A stretch of 10,544 bases of DNA from JBEKHI01 sp050012355 (GCA_050012355.1 JBEKHI010000302.1:1-10544), one strand, 5' to 3'. Positions 1 through 5,507 are shown, numbered from the stretch's first letter. Made by a program: numbers and translations. The notes: a model not told the origin generated them from the sequence alone.

Positions 1-161
1 GCGCAGCCGTTGAGCTGGGAGGCGCGGAGCCGGATGAGTTCGCGGAGCTTGGGGTCGATGTCCGCCGCGTTCAGTTCCTTCGTCGCCGCCTTGTCCAGGT
101 GAGCCACGGCACCGGAGAAGCCCGCAGCAATGGTGTCGAAGTCAAGCCGTGTATAAGTCAT
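1..161 (-). CDS. Carboxymuconolactone decarboxylase / AhpD-like family protein (3' end off window)
   Basis: The start ATG is at 161-159 and the frame is open to the window edge, giving 53 codons of the N-terminus. Visible residues include YTRLDFD near the start, HLDKAATKEL, and RELIRLRASQLNGC at the edge. The last Cys is followed by a GC- codon (Ala), as expected for the first half of the CxxC pair in the NGCAYC motif of AhpD-like proteins. In this family the two Cys carry out thiol-dependent peroxide reduction; other members decarboxylate carboxymuconolactone. The protein is expected to be cytosolic and oligomeric. It is divergent from the MocR-type regulator starting at 210, with only 48 bp between them, so it is the likely target of that regulator. 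The second Cys and downstream His are outside the window, so catalytic competence cannot be judged. I recognise the family from its characteristic N-terminal wording. Confidence 0.85.
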   Translation of the reverse strand, partial: MTYTRLDFDTIAAGFSGAVAHLDKAATKELNAADIDPKLRELIRLRASQLNGC

Positions 162-209
162 GCTTGTCACGCTACGGGTTGGACATAGCCCAAGGTAAGG
201 TCCATTTCT
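162..209. promoter_or_regulatory. Divergent promoter/operator region between the AhpD-like gene and the MocR-type gene
   Basis: This 48-bp gap must hold the promoters of both divergent genes. It contains an inverted repeat TGGAC (180-184) / GTCCA (200-204) with a 15-bp spacer. MocR-type regulators usually bind repeats in the shared intergenic region and control the divergent gene together with themselves. I could not place convincing -35/-10 pairs: TTGGAC at 179-184 resembles a -35 box, but a matching -10 would fall almost on the GTG start. The assignment as operator is inferred from context. Confidence 0.4.
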
Positions 210-1595
210 GTGGGAGAAACATGGGCCAATGGCCTCGACCTGCACCTAGACTTCACCGGGACCCGGGTTCGCGCCAGGCTGGAAACAGCGCTCCGTGACG
301 CGGTGAGATCCGGGCGCCTCGCCGCCGGGACCCGGCTGCCGTCCTCCCGCATGCTGGCCACCGACCTCGGCGTCGCCCGCAACACGGTCGCCGAGGTCTA
401 CACCCAGTTGGTGGCGGAAGGCTGGCTGCTGGCACGCACCGGTTCTGGGACCGTGGTCGCGCCCCCGCCCGCCACCCCTCCCCCCTTCACTGCGAGCGAG
501 CCGGTGCTGGCCCGGCCTGATGGACCAGCCGCGTTCCGGTATGACCTGCGGCCAGGGGTACCGGATCTGTCTTCGTTCCCGCGTGCCCTGTGGATAGCCG
601 CGGCCCGTAAGGCGCTCGCCGCCGCCCCTGACTTGGCTCTCGGGTACGGGGACCCGGCCGGGATCCCGGCGCTGCGCGCAGCCCTGGCCGGATACCTGGC
701 TCGGGCCCGCGGGGTCGCGGTCGAGCCCGGGGGCGCGAACATCGTGATCTGTTCCGGGTTCACGCACGGCCTGGCCGTCGTCTGCCATGCGTTGCGGGCC
801 GTCGGAGCGGGCACGCTCGCCGTGGAAGAGTTCGGGTACCCGGAGCACCGGGAAACCGCCGTTATGGCCGGACTAAGAATCCAGCCGATACCAGTGGACG
901 CCAACGGCGCCGCGGTGGCCGCGGCGAGCGGGGCGGACGCGATGCTGCTGACGCCAGCGCATCAGTTCCCCATCGGGGTAACGCTGTCGCCTGGCCGACG
1001 CCGCACGGTCGCGGGGTGGGAGGGGATCGTGATCGAGGACGACTACGACGGCGAATTCCGGTACGACCGCCAGCCAGCCGGAGCGGTGCAGGCGCTCGCG
1101 CCCGACAACGTGGTCTACTGCGGGACCGCGAGCAAGAGCCTCGCGCCCGGCGCGCGGATCGGCTGGCTGGTCGTCCCGCCCCGGCTGCTTGGCACGGTAA
1201 CCGCCGCACTCGGCCCGGGACCTTCGGCGCTGGATCAGCTCACGCTCGCGGAGCTCATCAGCTCCGGCGGCTACGACCGCCAGGTCCGCCGCATGCGACT
1301 GGCGTACCGCCGTCGCCGCGACAGCCTGGTCGCTTCGCTCGAACCGCTGGGGTTGCGAGTCACCGGCATCGCGGCTGGCCTGCACGCGGTCGTCGAACTG
1401 CCCTCCACCGAGCGGGAGGTTGAGGCGGTGGCGCGGGGCCGGGAGCACGGGCTGGAGCTGCTAGGCCTAGGTGACTTCGCGTTCGACGCGAGCCGGAGCC
1501 AGTCCGGGCTTGTGGTCGGTTACGCCCGGCCCCCGCAGCACGCCTACACCGCCGCGCTCGCCCGGCTGCGCGCGGTGCTCGCGCCGGGAAGTTAG
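210..1595 (+). CDS. MocR/PdxR-type transcriptional regulator (GntR winged helix fused to PLP-dependent aminotransferase fold)
   Basis: 461 residues, the usual length for this family. A GntR-type winged helix spans about residues 15-80 (RSGRLAAGTRLPSSRMLATD, then LGVARNTVAEVY). A proline-rich linker at about 85-105 follows, and then a class I aminotransferase-like domain from about 115 to the end. PLP-site motifs are present: EDDYDGEFRYD from residue 276 and TASKSLAPGARIGW with the expected Schiff-base Lys at 309. The domain therefore probably binds PLP as an effector-sensing unit rather than acting in metabolism. The start is GTG at 210 with TAAGG (196-200) upstream. The ATG at 221 is out of frame, and the encoded start MGETWANGLDLHLDF fits the family. 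It is divergent from the AhpD-like gene, its likely target; related MocR proteins control vitamin B6, GABA or taurine genes. The exact ligand cannot be told from sequence. Confidence 0.94.
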   Translation: MGETWANGLDLHLDFTGTRVRARLETALRDAVRSGRLAAGTRLPSSRMLATDLGVARNTVAEVYTQLVAEGWLLARTGSGTVVAPPPATPPPFTASEPVLARPDGPAAFRYDLRPGVPDLSSFPRALWIAAARKALAAAPDLALGYGDPAGIPALRAALAGYLARARGVAVEPGGANIVICSGFTHGLAVVCHALRAVGAGTLAVEEFGYPEHRETAVMAGLRIQPIPVDANGAAVAAASGADAMLLTPAHQFPIGVTLSPGRRRTVAGWEGIVIEDDYDGEFRYDRQPAGAVQALAPDNVVYCGTASKSLAPGARIGWLVVPPRLLGTVTAALGPGPSALDQLTLAELISSGGYDRQVRRMRLAYRRRRDSLVASLEPLGLRVTGIAAGLHAVVELPSTEREVEAVARGREHGLELLGLGDFAFDASRSQSGLVVGYARPPQHAYTAALARLRAVLAPGS

Positions 1596-1626
1596 TGACG
1601 TCGAAGGGGCTCGGGTCGGGGCGCCA

Positions 1627-1642
1627 GTCCCAGCGGTGGGAC
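1627..1642. terminator. Small hairpin between convergent genes
   Basis: GTCCCA-GCGG-TGGGAC forms a 6-bp perfect stem with a 4-nt loop in the 65-bp gap between the convergent MocR-type and VOC genes. The position suits a bidirectional terminator, as actinomycete terminators often lack a T-tract. The stem is short, so the call is tentative. Confidence 0.3.
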
Positions 1643-1660
1643 ATCGATGGGGTCGCCGGG

Positions 1661-2047
1661 TTAGCCGAGCAGATCCCACCGGTTGCCCGCGATGTCAACG
1701 AATACGGCGACGCGGCCGTAGGGTTCGGTGCGCGGCGCGGTGACGAACTCCACGCCCGCGTCGGTCATGCGCTCATAGGCGACGTCGAAATCATCGACCT
1801 GGAGGAAGAACCCGACGCGCCCGGCCACCTGGTTTCCCACTGCGTCGGCTTGACTCTGACCGTCCGCGCGGGCCAGCAGGATGCCGGTCTCGGCGCCCGG
1901 CGGCCGGACGACGACCCAGCGTTTCGGCCGACCGTCGTTGGTGAGCGCGGGCTCGTCCTCCACCAGTACGAACCCCAGGACGCCGGTGAAGAACTCGATT
2001 GCCTCGTCGTAGTCCGGCACGATGATCGTGATCAGGTTCAGCTGCAT
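1661..2047 (-). CDS. VOC superfamily protein (glyoxalase / bleomycin-resistance / extradiol dioxygenase fold)
   Basis: 128 residues, the usual length for a single-domain VOC protein made of two beta-alpha-beta-beta-beta modules. Module 1 begins MQLNLITIIVPDYDEAIEFF and continues through RWVVVRPPG. Module 2 begins GRVGFFLQVDDFDVAYERM and ends VAVFVDIAGNRWDLLG, a classic VOC C-terminus. The usual first metal-ligand His of glyoxalase I is not seen near the start (ITIIVPDY instead), so a metal-free binding role, or a variant enzyme, is likely. I chose ATG 2047 because homologues start right at this beta strand; an in-frame ATG at 2065 would add six residues (MRTVGK). Neither has a strong Shine-Dalgarno. 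The frame stays open much further upstream but that part is not family-like. It is convergent with the MocR-type gene. The substrate is unknown; small reactive or drug-like molecules are typical for the fold. Confidence 0.9.
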   Translation of the reverse strand: MQLNLITIIVPDYDEAIEFFTGVLGFVLVEDEPALTNDGRPKRWVVVRPPGAETGILLARADGQSQADAVGNQVAGRVGFFLQVDDFDVAYERMTDAGVEFVTAPRTEPYGRVAVFVDIAGNRWDLLG

Positions 2048-2075
2048 CTTGCCGACAGTACGCATCGAGTGGTCG

Positions 2076-2184
2076 TCACCGCGCGGCCTTCCCGAAGGCG
2101 GCGAGCGCGGCAGGGTCGTCCTCCAGGCGCCAGTCCCTGCGCGGCGGATTCCCGGCTCGCCCGATCGTGACCTCGGAGATGAGC
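2076..2184 (-). pseudogene. Possible 3' stub of an unidentified gene at the island border
   Basis: A leftward frame ends with TGA at 2078-2076, 28 bp before the VOC start. It encodes LISEVTIGRAGNPPRRDW followed by an acidic, alanine-rich tail ending AFGKAAR. This part has the G/C-rich third positions of real coding sequence, whereas the upstream extension of the same frame (to 2279) looks non-coding. It lies just outside the low-GC island and the IS-like end at 2302-2314, so a gene may have been cut here with only about 36 C-terminal codons left. Alternatively it is a short intact gene starting at GTG 2184, but no ribosome-binding site precedes that codon. I do not recognise the family. Confidence 0.3.
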
Positions 2185-2301
2185 ACCGGGTTATCCGTGA
2201 ACGCGCCGGAATCCTGTGTATTGCCGCTACTGGAAGCCGCACGCCGATGAGCACAGGTCCCAGTGACAATAACTCCCACGCTGCTGTCAACGAATTAGCA
2301 C

Positions 2302-2314
2302 CTCAGAACACTAG
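2302..2314 (-). repeat. IS630-like terminal sequence, left border of the island (inverted copy of 4236-4248)
   Basis: CTCAGAACACTAG is the reverse complement of CTAGTGTCCTGAG at 4236-4248 with one mismatch (12/13). Read outward from the CTAG, both copies continue into a nearby AATTC (here at 2292-2296 as GAATT on the plus strand; at 4253-4257 on the right), so the similarity goes beyond the 13-mer. The TA inside CTAG is the target dinucleotide of IS630-type elements, and IS630 itself is known to favour CTAG. Here the element would extend to the left of 2312, but no transposase is left on that side. Confidence 0.5.
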
Positions 2315-2332
2315 TAAGATTTCAGTCAAATA

Positions 2333-2384
2333 TAGACATTTACCGCAATAAGGTAACGATACGATAACTACGGTCAACCGTAGT
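2333..2384 (+). promoter_or_regulatory. Putative promoter/operator region of the glycosyltransferase unit, with a perfect 18-bp palindrome
   Basis: The palindrome ACTACGGT-CA-ACCGTAGT at 2367-2384 has two perfect 8-bp arms around a 2-bp centre, a size and symmetry typical of TetR-type operators. Just upstream is AT-rich sequence with TAGACA at 2333-2338, close to a -35 box, and TAACGATACGATAAC at 2354-2368 that may contain a -10, but the spacing of any single pair is not ideal. No regulator gene sits in the island, so the protein that would bind is unknown. The tiny loop argues against a terminator hairpin. Confidence 0.4.
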
Positions 2385-2464
2385 GGCAGGTCAGGCGCCT
2401 CACATTTAGCACCAAGCAGCCTCGCCGCCATCACGGCACCGGGTAAACGTCATCCCGAGGAAAT

Positions 2465-2749
2465 GTGATTCCAGTCGTGCTTAGAGAATACGTTGCAGGT
2501 CGCTTTTTAGCTGATACAAACAAATATTATTATGGACGGCAGCTACCGCATCTAATCAGCAAAAATTCACGAGGGTTGACAGCAGACGGGATCACCGGAT
2601 TGCTGCGACGTGATGCACAGCCTTCCCGCGCTGAACTCGACGGGTCACTGGGGGATTTATTATGTCGACGACATCGGAAAAAAGATCATGGCCAGGAACG
2701 TGGGGGGAAGCGATATCACCGGATCGCTCCTCCCAGACAGAAGGGCTAG
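2465..2749 (+). CDS. Doubtful short ORF (94 aa) ahead of and overlapping the glycosyltransferase
   Basis: GTG 2465 is preceded by GAGG at 2457-2460 with a 4-nt gap, a plausible ribosome-binding site. The frame runs out of phase into the first 88 bp of the glycosyltransferase gene. The first half (FLADTNKYYYGRQLPHLISK) reads as possible protein, but the C-terminal part is strongly basic (CRRHRKKDH, APPRQKG) and is probably a shadow of the overlapping gene. It contains several TTA codons. I recognise no family. It could be a leader peptide coupled to the glycosyltransferase, a decayed gene end, or chance. Confidence 0.2.
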   Translation: MIPVVLREYVAGRFLADTNKYYYGRQLPHLISKNSRGLTADGITGLLRRDAQPSRAELDGSLGDLLCRRHRKKDHGQERGGKRYHRIAPPRQKG

Positions 2750-3891
2750 CCGCCCTAATCGGCCTCGCCGAGTCATTAACGACGGATGCTAACTCTTCCT
2801 GTCTCGCTCGGAGAAGCCGATCGGGGATCGTGGCGATCGTACCGGCCCGCGATGAGGGCATGGCCCTAGCGGATACGCTACGCTCAATGGCACGCCAAAC
2901 CCTCCGACCGGACCGGATCGTCATAGTCGTCAATAATTCGACCGACGACACTATCGATGTCGCTTTCAGATATTCTGCTTCCGGATCGATTCCCACGGAC
3001 GTTCTGGAGATGCCGGGCTTCAACCCGCACCGGAAAGCGGGCGCGCTCAACTACGGCATACATTATCTCCTTCGCGAAGGATTGCTACCACCAGACGTTC
3101 ATTATCTGCTCGTCATGGATGGTGACACCGAGCTTGATCTTCATTTCCTCAAGCGTGCAAGACGGATAGTTGAACGGAACGACAATATCGGCGGCGTCAG
3201 TGCAGCCTGTCTCGGCAAGCGGATCCGCGGTGGCACTCCATGGAGGGATCTGCTGCTGCTGTTCCAGCAAATCGAATACGGCCGGTTCGCAGCCACTCGA
3301 CTGCGACGCAACGTGCACACCATGTCTGGAGCGGGCTCGTTCTACCGAGCTGCGGCTCTCAACGAACTGCTCGGAAAACGGCCGGATGTTTTCGAGGAAC
3401 GTGAGAGTAATCTCGTGGAAGACTACGAGACTACGCTGGCCTTGAAGATGCTCGGCTGGCACGTTACCAGTAACCAAGGGTGCGTTGCCTACACCGACCT
3501 AATGCCTACTATGCGAATGCTGCTTGCGCAACGCGTCCGCTGGGTACGCGGCACGGTGGATGAATGGCGCCGCTACGGCTGGTGCCGCCCTACCTATCTA
3601 TCGATTGCGGGGATGATCATCTCGGTACCCGGAATCGGCTATACAGCTTTGTGGGGAGCTTTGTCAGCGCGAGCAATCATCTTGCATGGCGCACATCTCG
3701 ATTATCGTTTCCTACTACTCGGCGCGTTCTGGTCGCTCTACCAAGGATTTTCTGTCCGGCATATGGGCTACAAGGTAGTGCTATTCGAAATGGTCCTGAT
3801 CCCGGAGGCAATATTTAATCTTGTTCGAAACTACTGGCTCCTGAAATCTGTCCTCAAGTCTTACCTGGGCAGCCGTCGGACGTGGACCTGA
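2662..3891 (+). CDS. Family 2 glycosyltransferase, processive synthase-like, membrane-anchored
   Basis: 409 residues. The GT-A fold has the full set of processive beta-glycosyltransferase motifs: IVAIVPARDEG from residue 56, VVNNSTDDT with the UDP-binding Asp at 95/96, MDGDTE with the DxD pair at 153/155, VEDYE with the acceptor-site acidic pair at 253-254, and QRVRW at 290-294 (QxxRW). This is the signature of cellulose, hyaluronan and poly-GlcNAc synthases and related enzymes, which add sugars from UDP-sugars at the inner membrane face. Hydrophobic segments follow at about 312-337, 345-360 and 367-397. No membrane helix precedes the catalytic domain; residues 1-50 are polar and unrecognised. 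The start ATG 2662 is the first in frame after a stop at 2632-2634 and has GGGGG at 2650-2654, 7 nt upstream. GC content and codon use are clearly lower than in flanking genes, with AT-ending codons and a rare Leu TTA codon at 2776-2778, suggesting transfer. It overlaps the small membrane-protein gene by 10 bp. The polymer and sugar cannot be predicted. Confidence 0.92.
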   Translation: MSTTSEKRSWPGTWGEAISPDRSSQTEGLAALIGLAESLTTDANSSCLARRSRSGIVAIVPARDEGMALADTLRSMARQTLRPDRIVIVVNNSTDDTIDVAFRYSASGSIPTDVLEMPGFNPHRKAGALNYGIHYLLREGLLPPDVHYLLVMDGDTELDLHFLKRARRIVERNDNIGGVSAACLGKRIRGGTPWRDLLLLFQQIEYGRFAATRLRRNVHTMSGAGSFYRAAALNELLGKRPDVFEERESNLVEDYETTLALKMLGWHVTSNQGCVAYTDLMPTMRMLLAQRVRWVRGTVDEWRRYGWCRPTYLSIAGMIISVPGIGYTALWGALSARAIILHGAHLDYRFLLLGAFWSLYQGFSVRHMGYKVVLFEMVLIPEAIFNLVRNYWLLKSVLKSYLGSRRTWT

Positions 3892-4076
3892 GAGAGGAAG
3901 ATCTCGAGTTGCGATACACGAACAGCGCACCTGTCCTGGCAGCTGCTGGCGGCACATATCTTGTTGGCGGCATGATCGCGGCGGCTATCGCCCTCGTAGC
4001 CGGCGGCATCGTCGTCCTCTTTCTCGCAGCACGGCGACGCCAAAGCGACCGCCTTGCCATTCGCCGCAAGCCCTGA
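3882..4076 (+). CDS. Small single-pass membrane protein with sortase-anchor-like tail, overlapping the glycosyltransferase gene
   Basis: 64 residues from GTG 3882. An acidic start (DLREEDLEL) is followed by LRYTNSAP at residues 10-17, a Gly/Ala stretch (LAAAGG), one hydrophobic helix at about 26-50, and RRR at 51-53 with a short basic tail. This order (acidic, LxxT-x, hydrophobic, Arg cluster) matches the C-terminal cell-wall sorting signal of actinobacterial class E sortase substrates (LAxTG). Here the motif reads LRYTN with Asn in place of Gly, so cleavage is doubtful. There is no N-terminal signal peptide, so it is either a minimal membrane partner of the glycosyltransferase or the 3' remnant of a surface-protein gene. 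The GTG start overlaps the upstream gene by 10 bp but lacks a good ribosome site. TTG 3909, after AGAGAGGA at 3891-3898, is an alternative start giving 55 residues. Translational coupling to the glycosyltransferase is likely if it is expressed. Confidence 0.5.
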   Translation: MDLREEDLELRYTNSAPVLAAAGGTYLVGGMIAAAIALVAGGIVVLFLAARRRQSDRLAIRRKP

Positions 4077-4235
4077 GGCCGAGATCAAGAACAAAATCCA
4101 TATGCTTCCGCCCTTGCCGGCTACCGTTGCTTTGCCGCTCGAGATAACCCGGCCGGATACAGTAGGCCCACTAGGCACTGTCTGTGTCTTCTGCTAAGAA
4201 GTAACGTTGCACTATGTACGGTGGCATCGCGACAG

Positions 4236-4248
4236 CTAGTGTCCTGAG
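4236..4248 (+). repeat. IS630-like terminal sequence, right border of the cargo
   Basis: CTAGTGTCCTGAG is the inverted partner of 2302-2314 (12/13). The element side is to the right: GTGTCCTGAGTC starts at 4239, 43 bp before the ATG of a recognisable IS630-type transposase remnant. The TA at 4237-4238 would be the target dinucleotide. Orientation and distance to the transposase start fit a genuine left end. Confidence 0.55.
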
Positions 4249-4451
4249 TCAAAATTCCTAATCAGACTGGAGACTTGCCGCATGGCGGGTCCGGAGCTGC
4301 GCCGCTGGTGCTGCCGATGAGGAGCGGCAGGTCCTGGAAGGCTGGGCACGGCGGCGGAAGACCGCGCAGGCGCTGGCGCTCCGGCCCTGGGACATGCTGC
4401 ACTTACTCGTACACCGGTTTTCTGTTCTTCCGCTTGACTGACTCTGGACTT
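4239..4451 (+). mobile_element. Decayed, internally deleted IS630-family element
   Basis: The element starts with the terminal sequence at 4239, contains the N-terminal transposase fragment at 4282-4384, and may end at GACTCTGGAC (4440-4449), which pairs with GTCCTGAGTC (4241-4250) at 9 of 10 positions. If both ends are right, the remnant is about 213 bp, a MITE-like derivative of an element that would normally be about 1.1 kb. The right end is weaker: the bases beyond it (TTGA) do not give the expected AC-TA. From 4385 to 4439 nothing recognisable is seen. No functional transposase is encoded here, so the element cannot move by itself. Confidence 0.5.
4282..4384 (+). pseudogene. IS630-family transposase, N-terminal fragment with two frameshifts
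   Basis: The ATG at 4282 starts MAGPELR. After one missing base (near 4303) the sequence reads LVL, and after a second missing base (near 4314) it reads DEERQVLEGWARRRKTAQAL then ALR. This is the typical N-terminal helix-turn-helix start of IS630-family transposases in actinomycetes, which carry on with ARIVLAC; that continuation is absent here and the similarity stops at 4384. The DDE catalytic region is missing. As it stands the ATG frame meets TGA about a dozen codons in. Two single-base losses plus a truncation indicate an old, dead copy. Confidence 0.7.
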
Positions 4452-4572
4452 GAGTGGCTGTGGATACGTGTCACCGGCTGTCGCGCGTAAGAACCGAGAG
4501 CGAGATACTTCCACAAAATGAAGAGAATTCTTCAGTTCGCGGACATTCCCAGCCAGACGAGGATGCGCCCGT
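4385..4572. other. Intergenic stretch without recognisable gene
   Basis: Together with 4077-4281 this belongs to a 538-bp gap between the small membrane-protein stop and the 3' end of the MerR gene. Apart from the IS630 remnant and the possible right end at 4440-4449, I see no coding signal; reading frames here are short and unlike any family. A weak hairpin CTTCT-GCTA-AGAAG lies at 4188-4201, downstream of the small membrane-protein gene, and could be a poor terminator. Confidence 0.4.
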
Positions 4573-4603
4573 GTCCCGGCGCACTGGCCGGGTGCGCCGG
4601 GAC
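4573..4603 (-). terminator. Strong hairpin terminator behind the MerR-type gene
   Basis: GTCCCGGCGCAC (4573-4584) pairs perfectly with GTGCGCCGGGAC (4592-4603), giving a 12-bp G/C-rich stem with a 7-nt loop, 11 bp past the MerR stop at 4615. There is no T-tract on the leftward strand, which is common for actinomycete terminators. The perfect stem also insulates the regulator from the mobile debris to the left. Confidence 0.75.
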
Positions 4604-4614
4604 GCCGTGCTGGG

Positions 4615-5435
4615 TCATGCGGATGTGATCGGTTCCTGCAGTTCGGTGACCCACTTGTCTTGGTCGTCCGGGCACTCGAGGTACAGCTCGCGGGGGTATC
4701 CGGCGCTGCGGTGGCCGGTGGCGTCGATCCACCGGGCCAGGGTCTGGATGGTTCCCATCACGCTGTCCATGGACCCGCGGTGCACGATCGTGGCCGCCTT
4801 GCTGACTCCGGGCAGGTCAGTGATCTCGAAGTCATGGCCGCTGCCGGGTCGGCGTTGACCGGCATGGTGGCGTGCGCGATTATCCCCTCACCGTCTGACG
4901 CGTCCTCGTAGTAGGCGATCGCCGGGCCGACCGGGGCCAGTCCGGCTCGGCCGAGCCGTTCGCACAGCTCTCGGTATAGCGGCTGAATAACCGGAGTGAT
5001 GGATGCGGGCTCGTGGCTCGCGGCGATCGCGGTGAGCTCCGCGACCCAGACCGCTGGGATCGGCTTGACCTGGATGTCGTCGGCTGGCATGGTGCCCTCC
5101 ATCTCGATGATCCGGAGCCTCGCCGCGACCTGCGCCAACCGCGACGTGTCGGCGGCGATCGCCGATTGCAGCTCGGCCTGGCGCAGCCGGAGCATCCCGC
5201 GCAGTTGCTCGGTGCTGACCTGCTCGTCCAGCATGGCGCGCACCTGGTCGAGGGTGAAGCCGAGCTCTTTCAGCGCGATGATGCGGTTGAGCCGCGCGAG
5301 CTGGGCGGCCTCGTAGAACCGGTAGCCGCTGGCCGGGTCGACCCGAGCCGGATGGAGCAGCCCGGTCGCGTCGTAGTGGCGCAGCATCCGGACTGACACC
5401 CGGCCGTGCCTGGCGAAGTCTCCGATGGTGAACAT
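4615..5435 (-). pseudogene. MerR-family regulator with GyrI-like effector-binding domain, one-base frameshift
   Basis: The start ATG is 5435 with AGGAGG 6 nt upstream. The MerR winged helix spans residues 1-70 (MFTIGDFARHGRVSVRMLRH, later YRFYEAAQLARLNRI and ELGFTLDQVRAML), a dimerisation coiled coil about 75-112, and a GyrI/BmrR-type ligand domain from about 120. After MPVNADP (residue 197) the frame breaks. In the frame offset by one missing base (near 4843-4848, in a GGG/CCC run) the sequence continues GSGHDFEITDLPGVSKAATI, then RGSMDSVMGTIQTLARWIDA, GYPRELYLECP and DKWVTELQEPITSA, with TGA at 4617-4615. Joined, it would be 272 residues, the normal family length. As given, the protein would end at 4758 with a scrambled tail (225 aa). 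Such regulators bind hydrophobic or cationic compounds and activate efflux genes from 19-20 bp spacer promoters. Either a real inactivating mutation or a sequencing error in a homopolymer; the good coding bias on both sides of the break suggests it is recent or artefactual. Confidence 0.92.
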
Positions 5436-5455
5436 GACGCCTCCTACCCGACAGC

Positions 5456-5470
5456 CTCACACGGTGTCAG
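5456..5470 (-). promoter_or_regulatory. MerR-like operator dyad upstream of the MerR gene
   Basis: CTCACACGGTGTCAG is an inverted repeat around a single central base with six of seven pairs matching (CT-n-ACAC-g-GTGT-n-AG), 21 bp ahead of the MerR start. MerR regulators bind such dyads between the -35 and -10 of their own or neighbouring promoters. The 72-bp gap to the LuxR fragment's stop is just large enough for a promoter. I could not fix the -35/-10 boxes. Confidence 0.45.
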
Positions 5471-5507
5471 AGTCGAGGTAGGGCAGGCAGCCCGGCGGAG
5501 ATGAGGG

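Noticed and set aside
873..1448. Leftward 191-codon frame antisense to the MocR-type gene
   Set aside because: Typical high-GC antisense shadow; no family-like residues, and the sense frame carries the PLP motifs.
2048..2290. Long N-terminal extension of the VOC protein to 2290
   Set aside because: The extra residues are not family-like and cross into the island leader; homologues start at the first beta strand near 2047.
4454..4858. Rightward 134-codon frame across the MerR 3' end and terminator
   Set aside because: It runs through the 12-bp terminator hairpin and antisense to clear GyrI-domain coding sequence; no recognisable protein.
4888..5460. Leftward 190-codon frame overlapping the MerR gene
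   Set aside because: Arg/Ala/Pro-rich shadow in a neighbouring frame; the MerR frame has the motif and the ribosome site.
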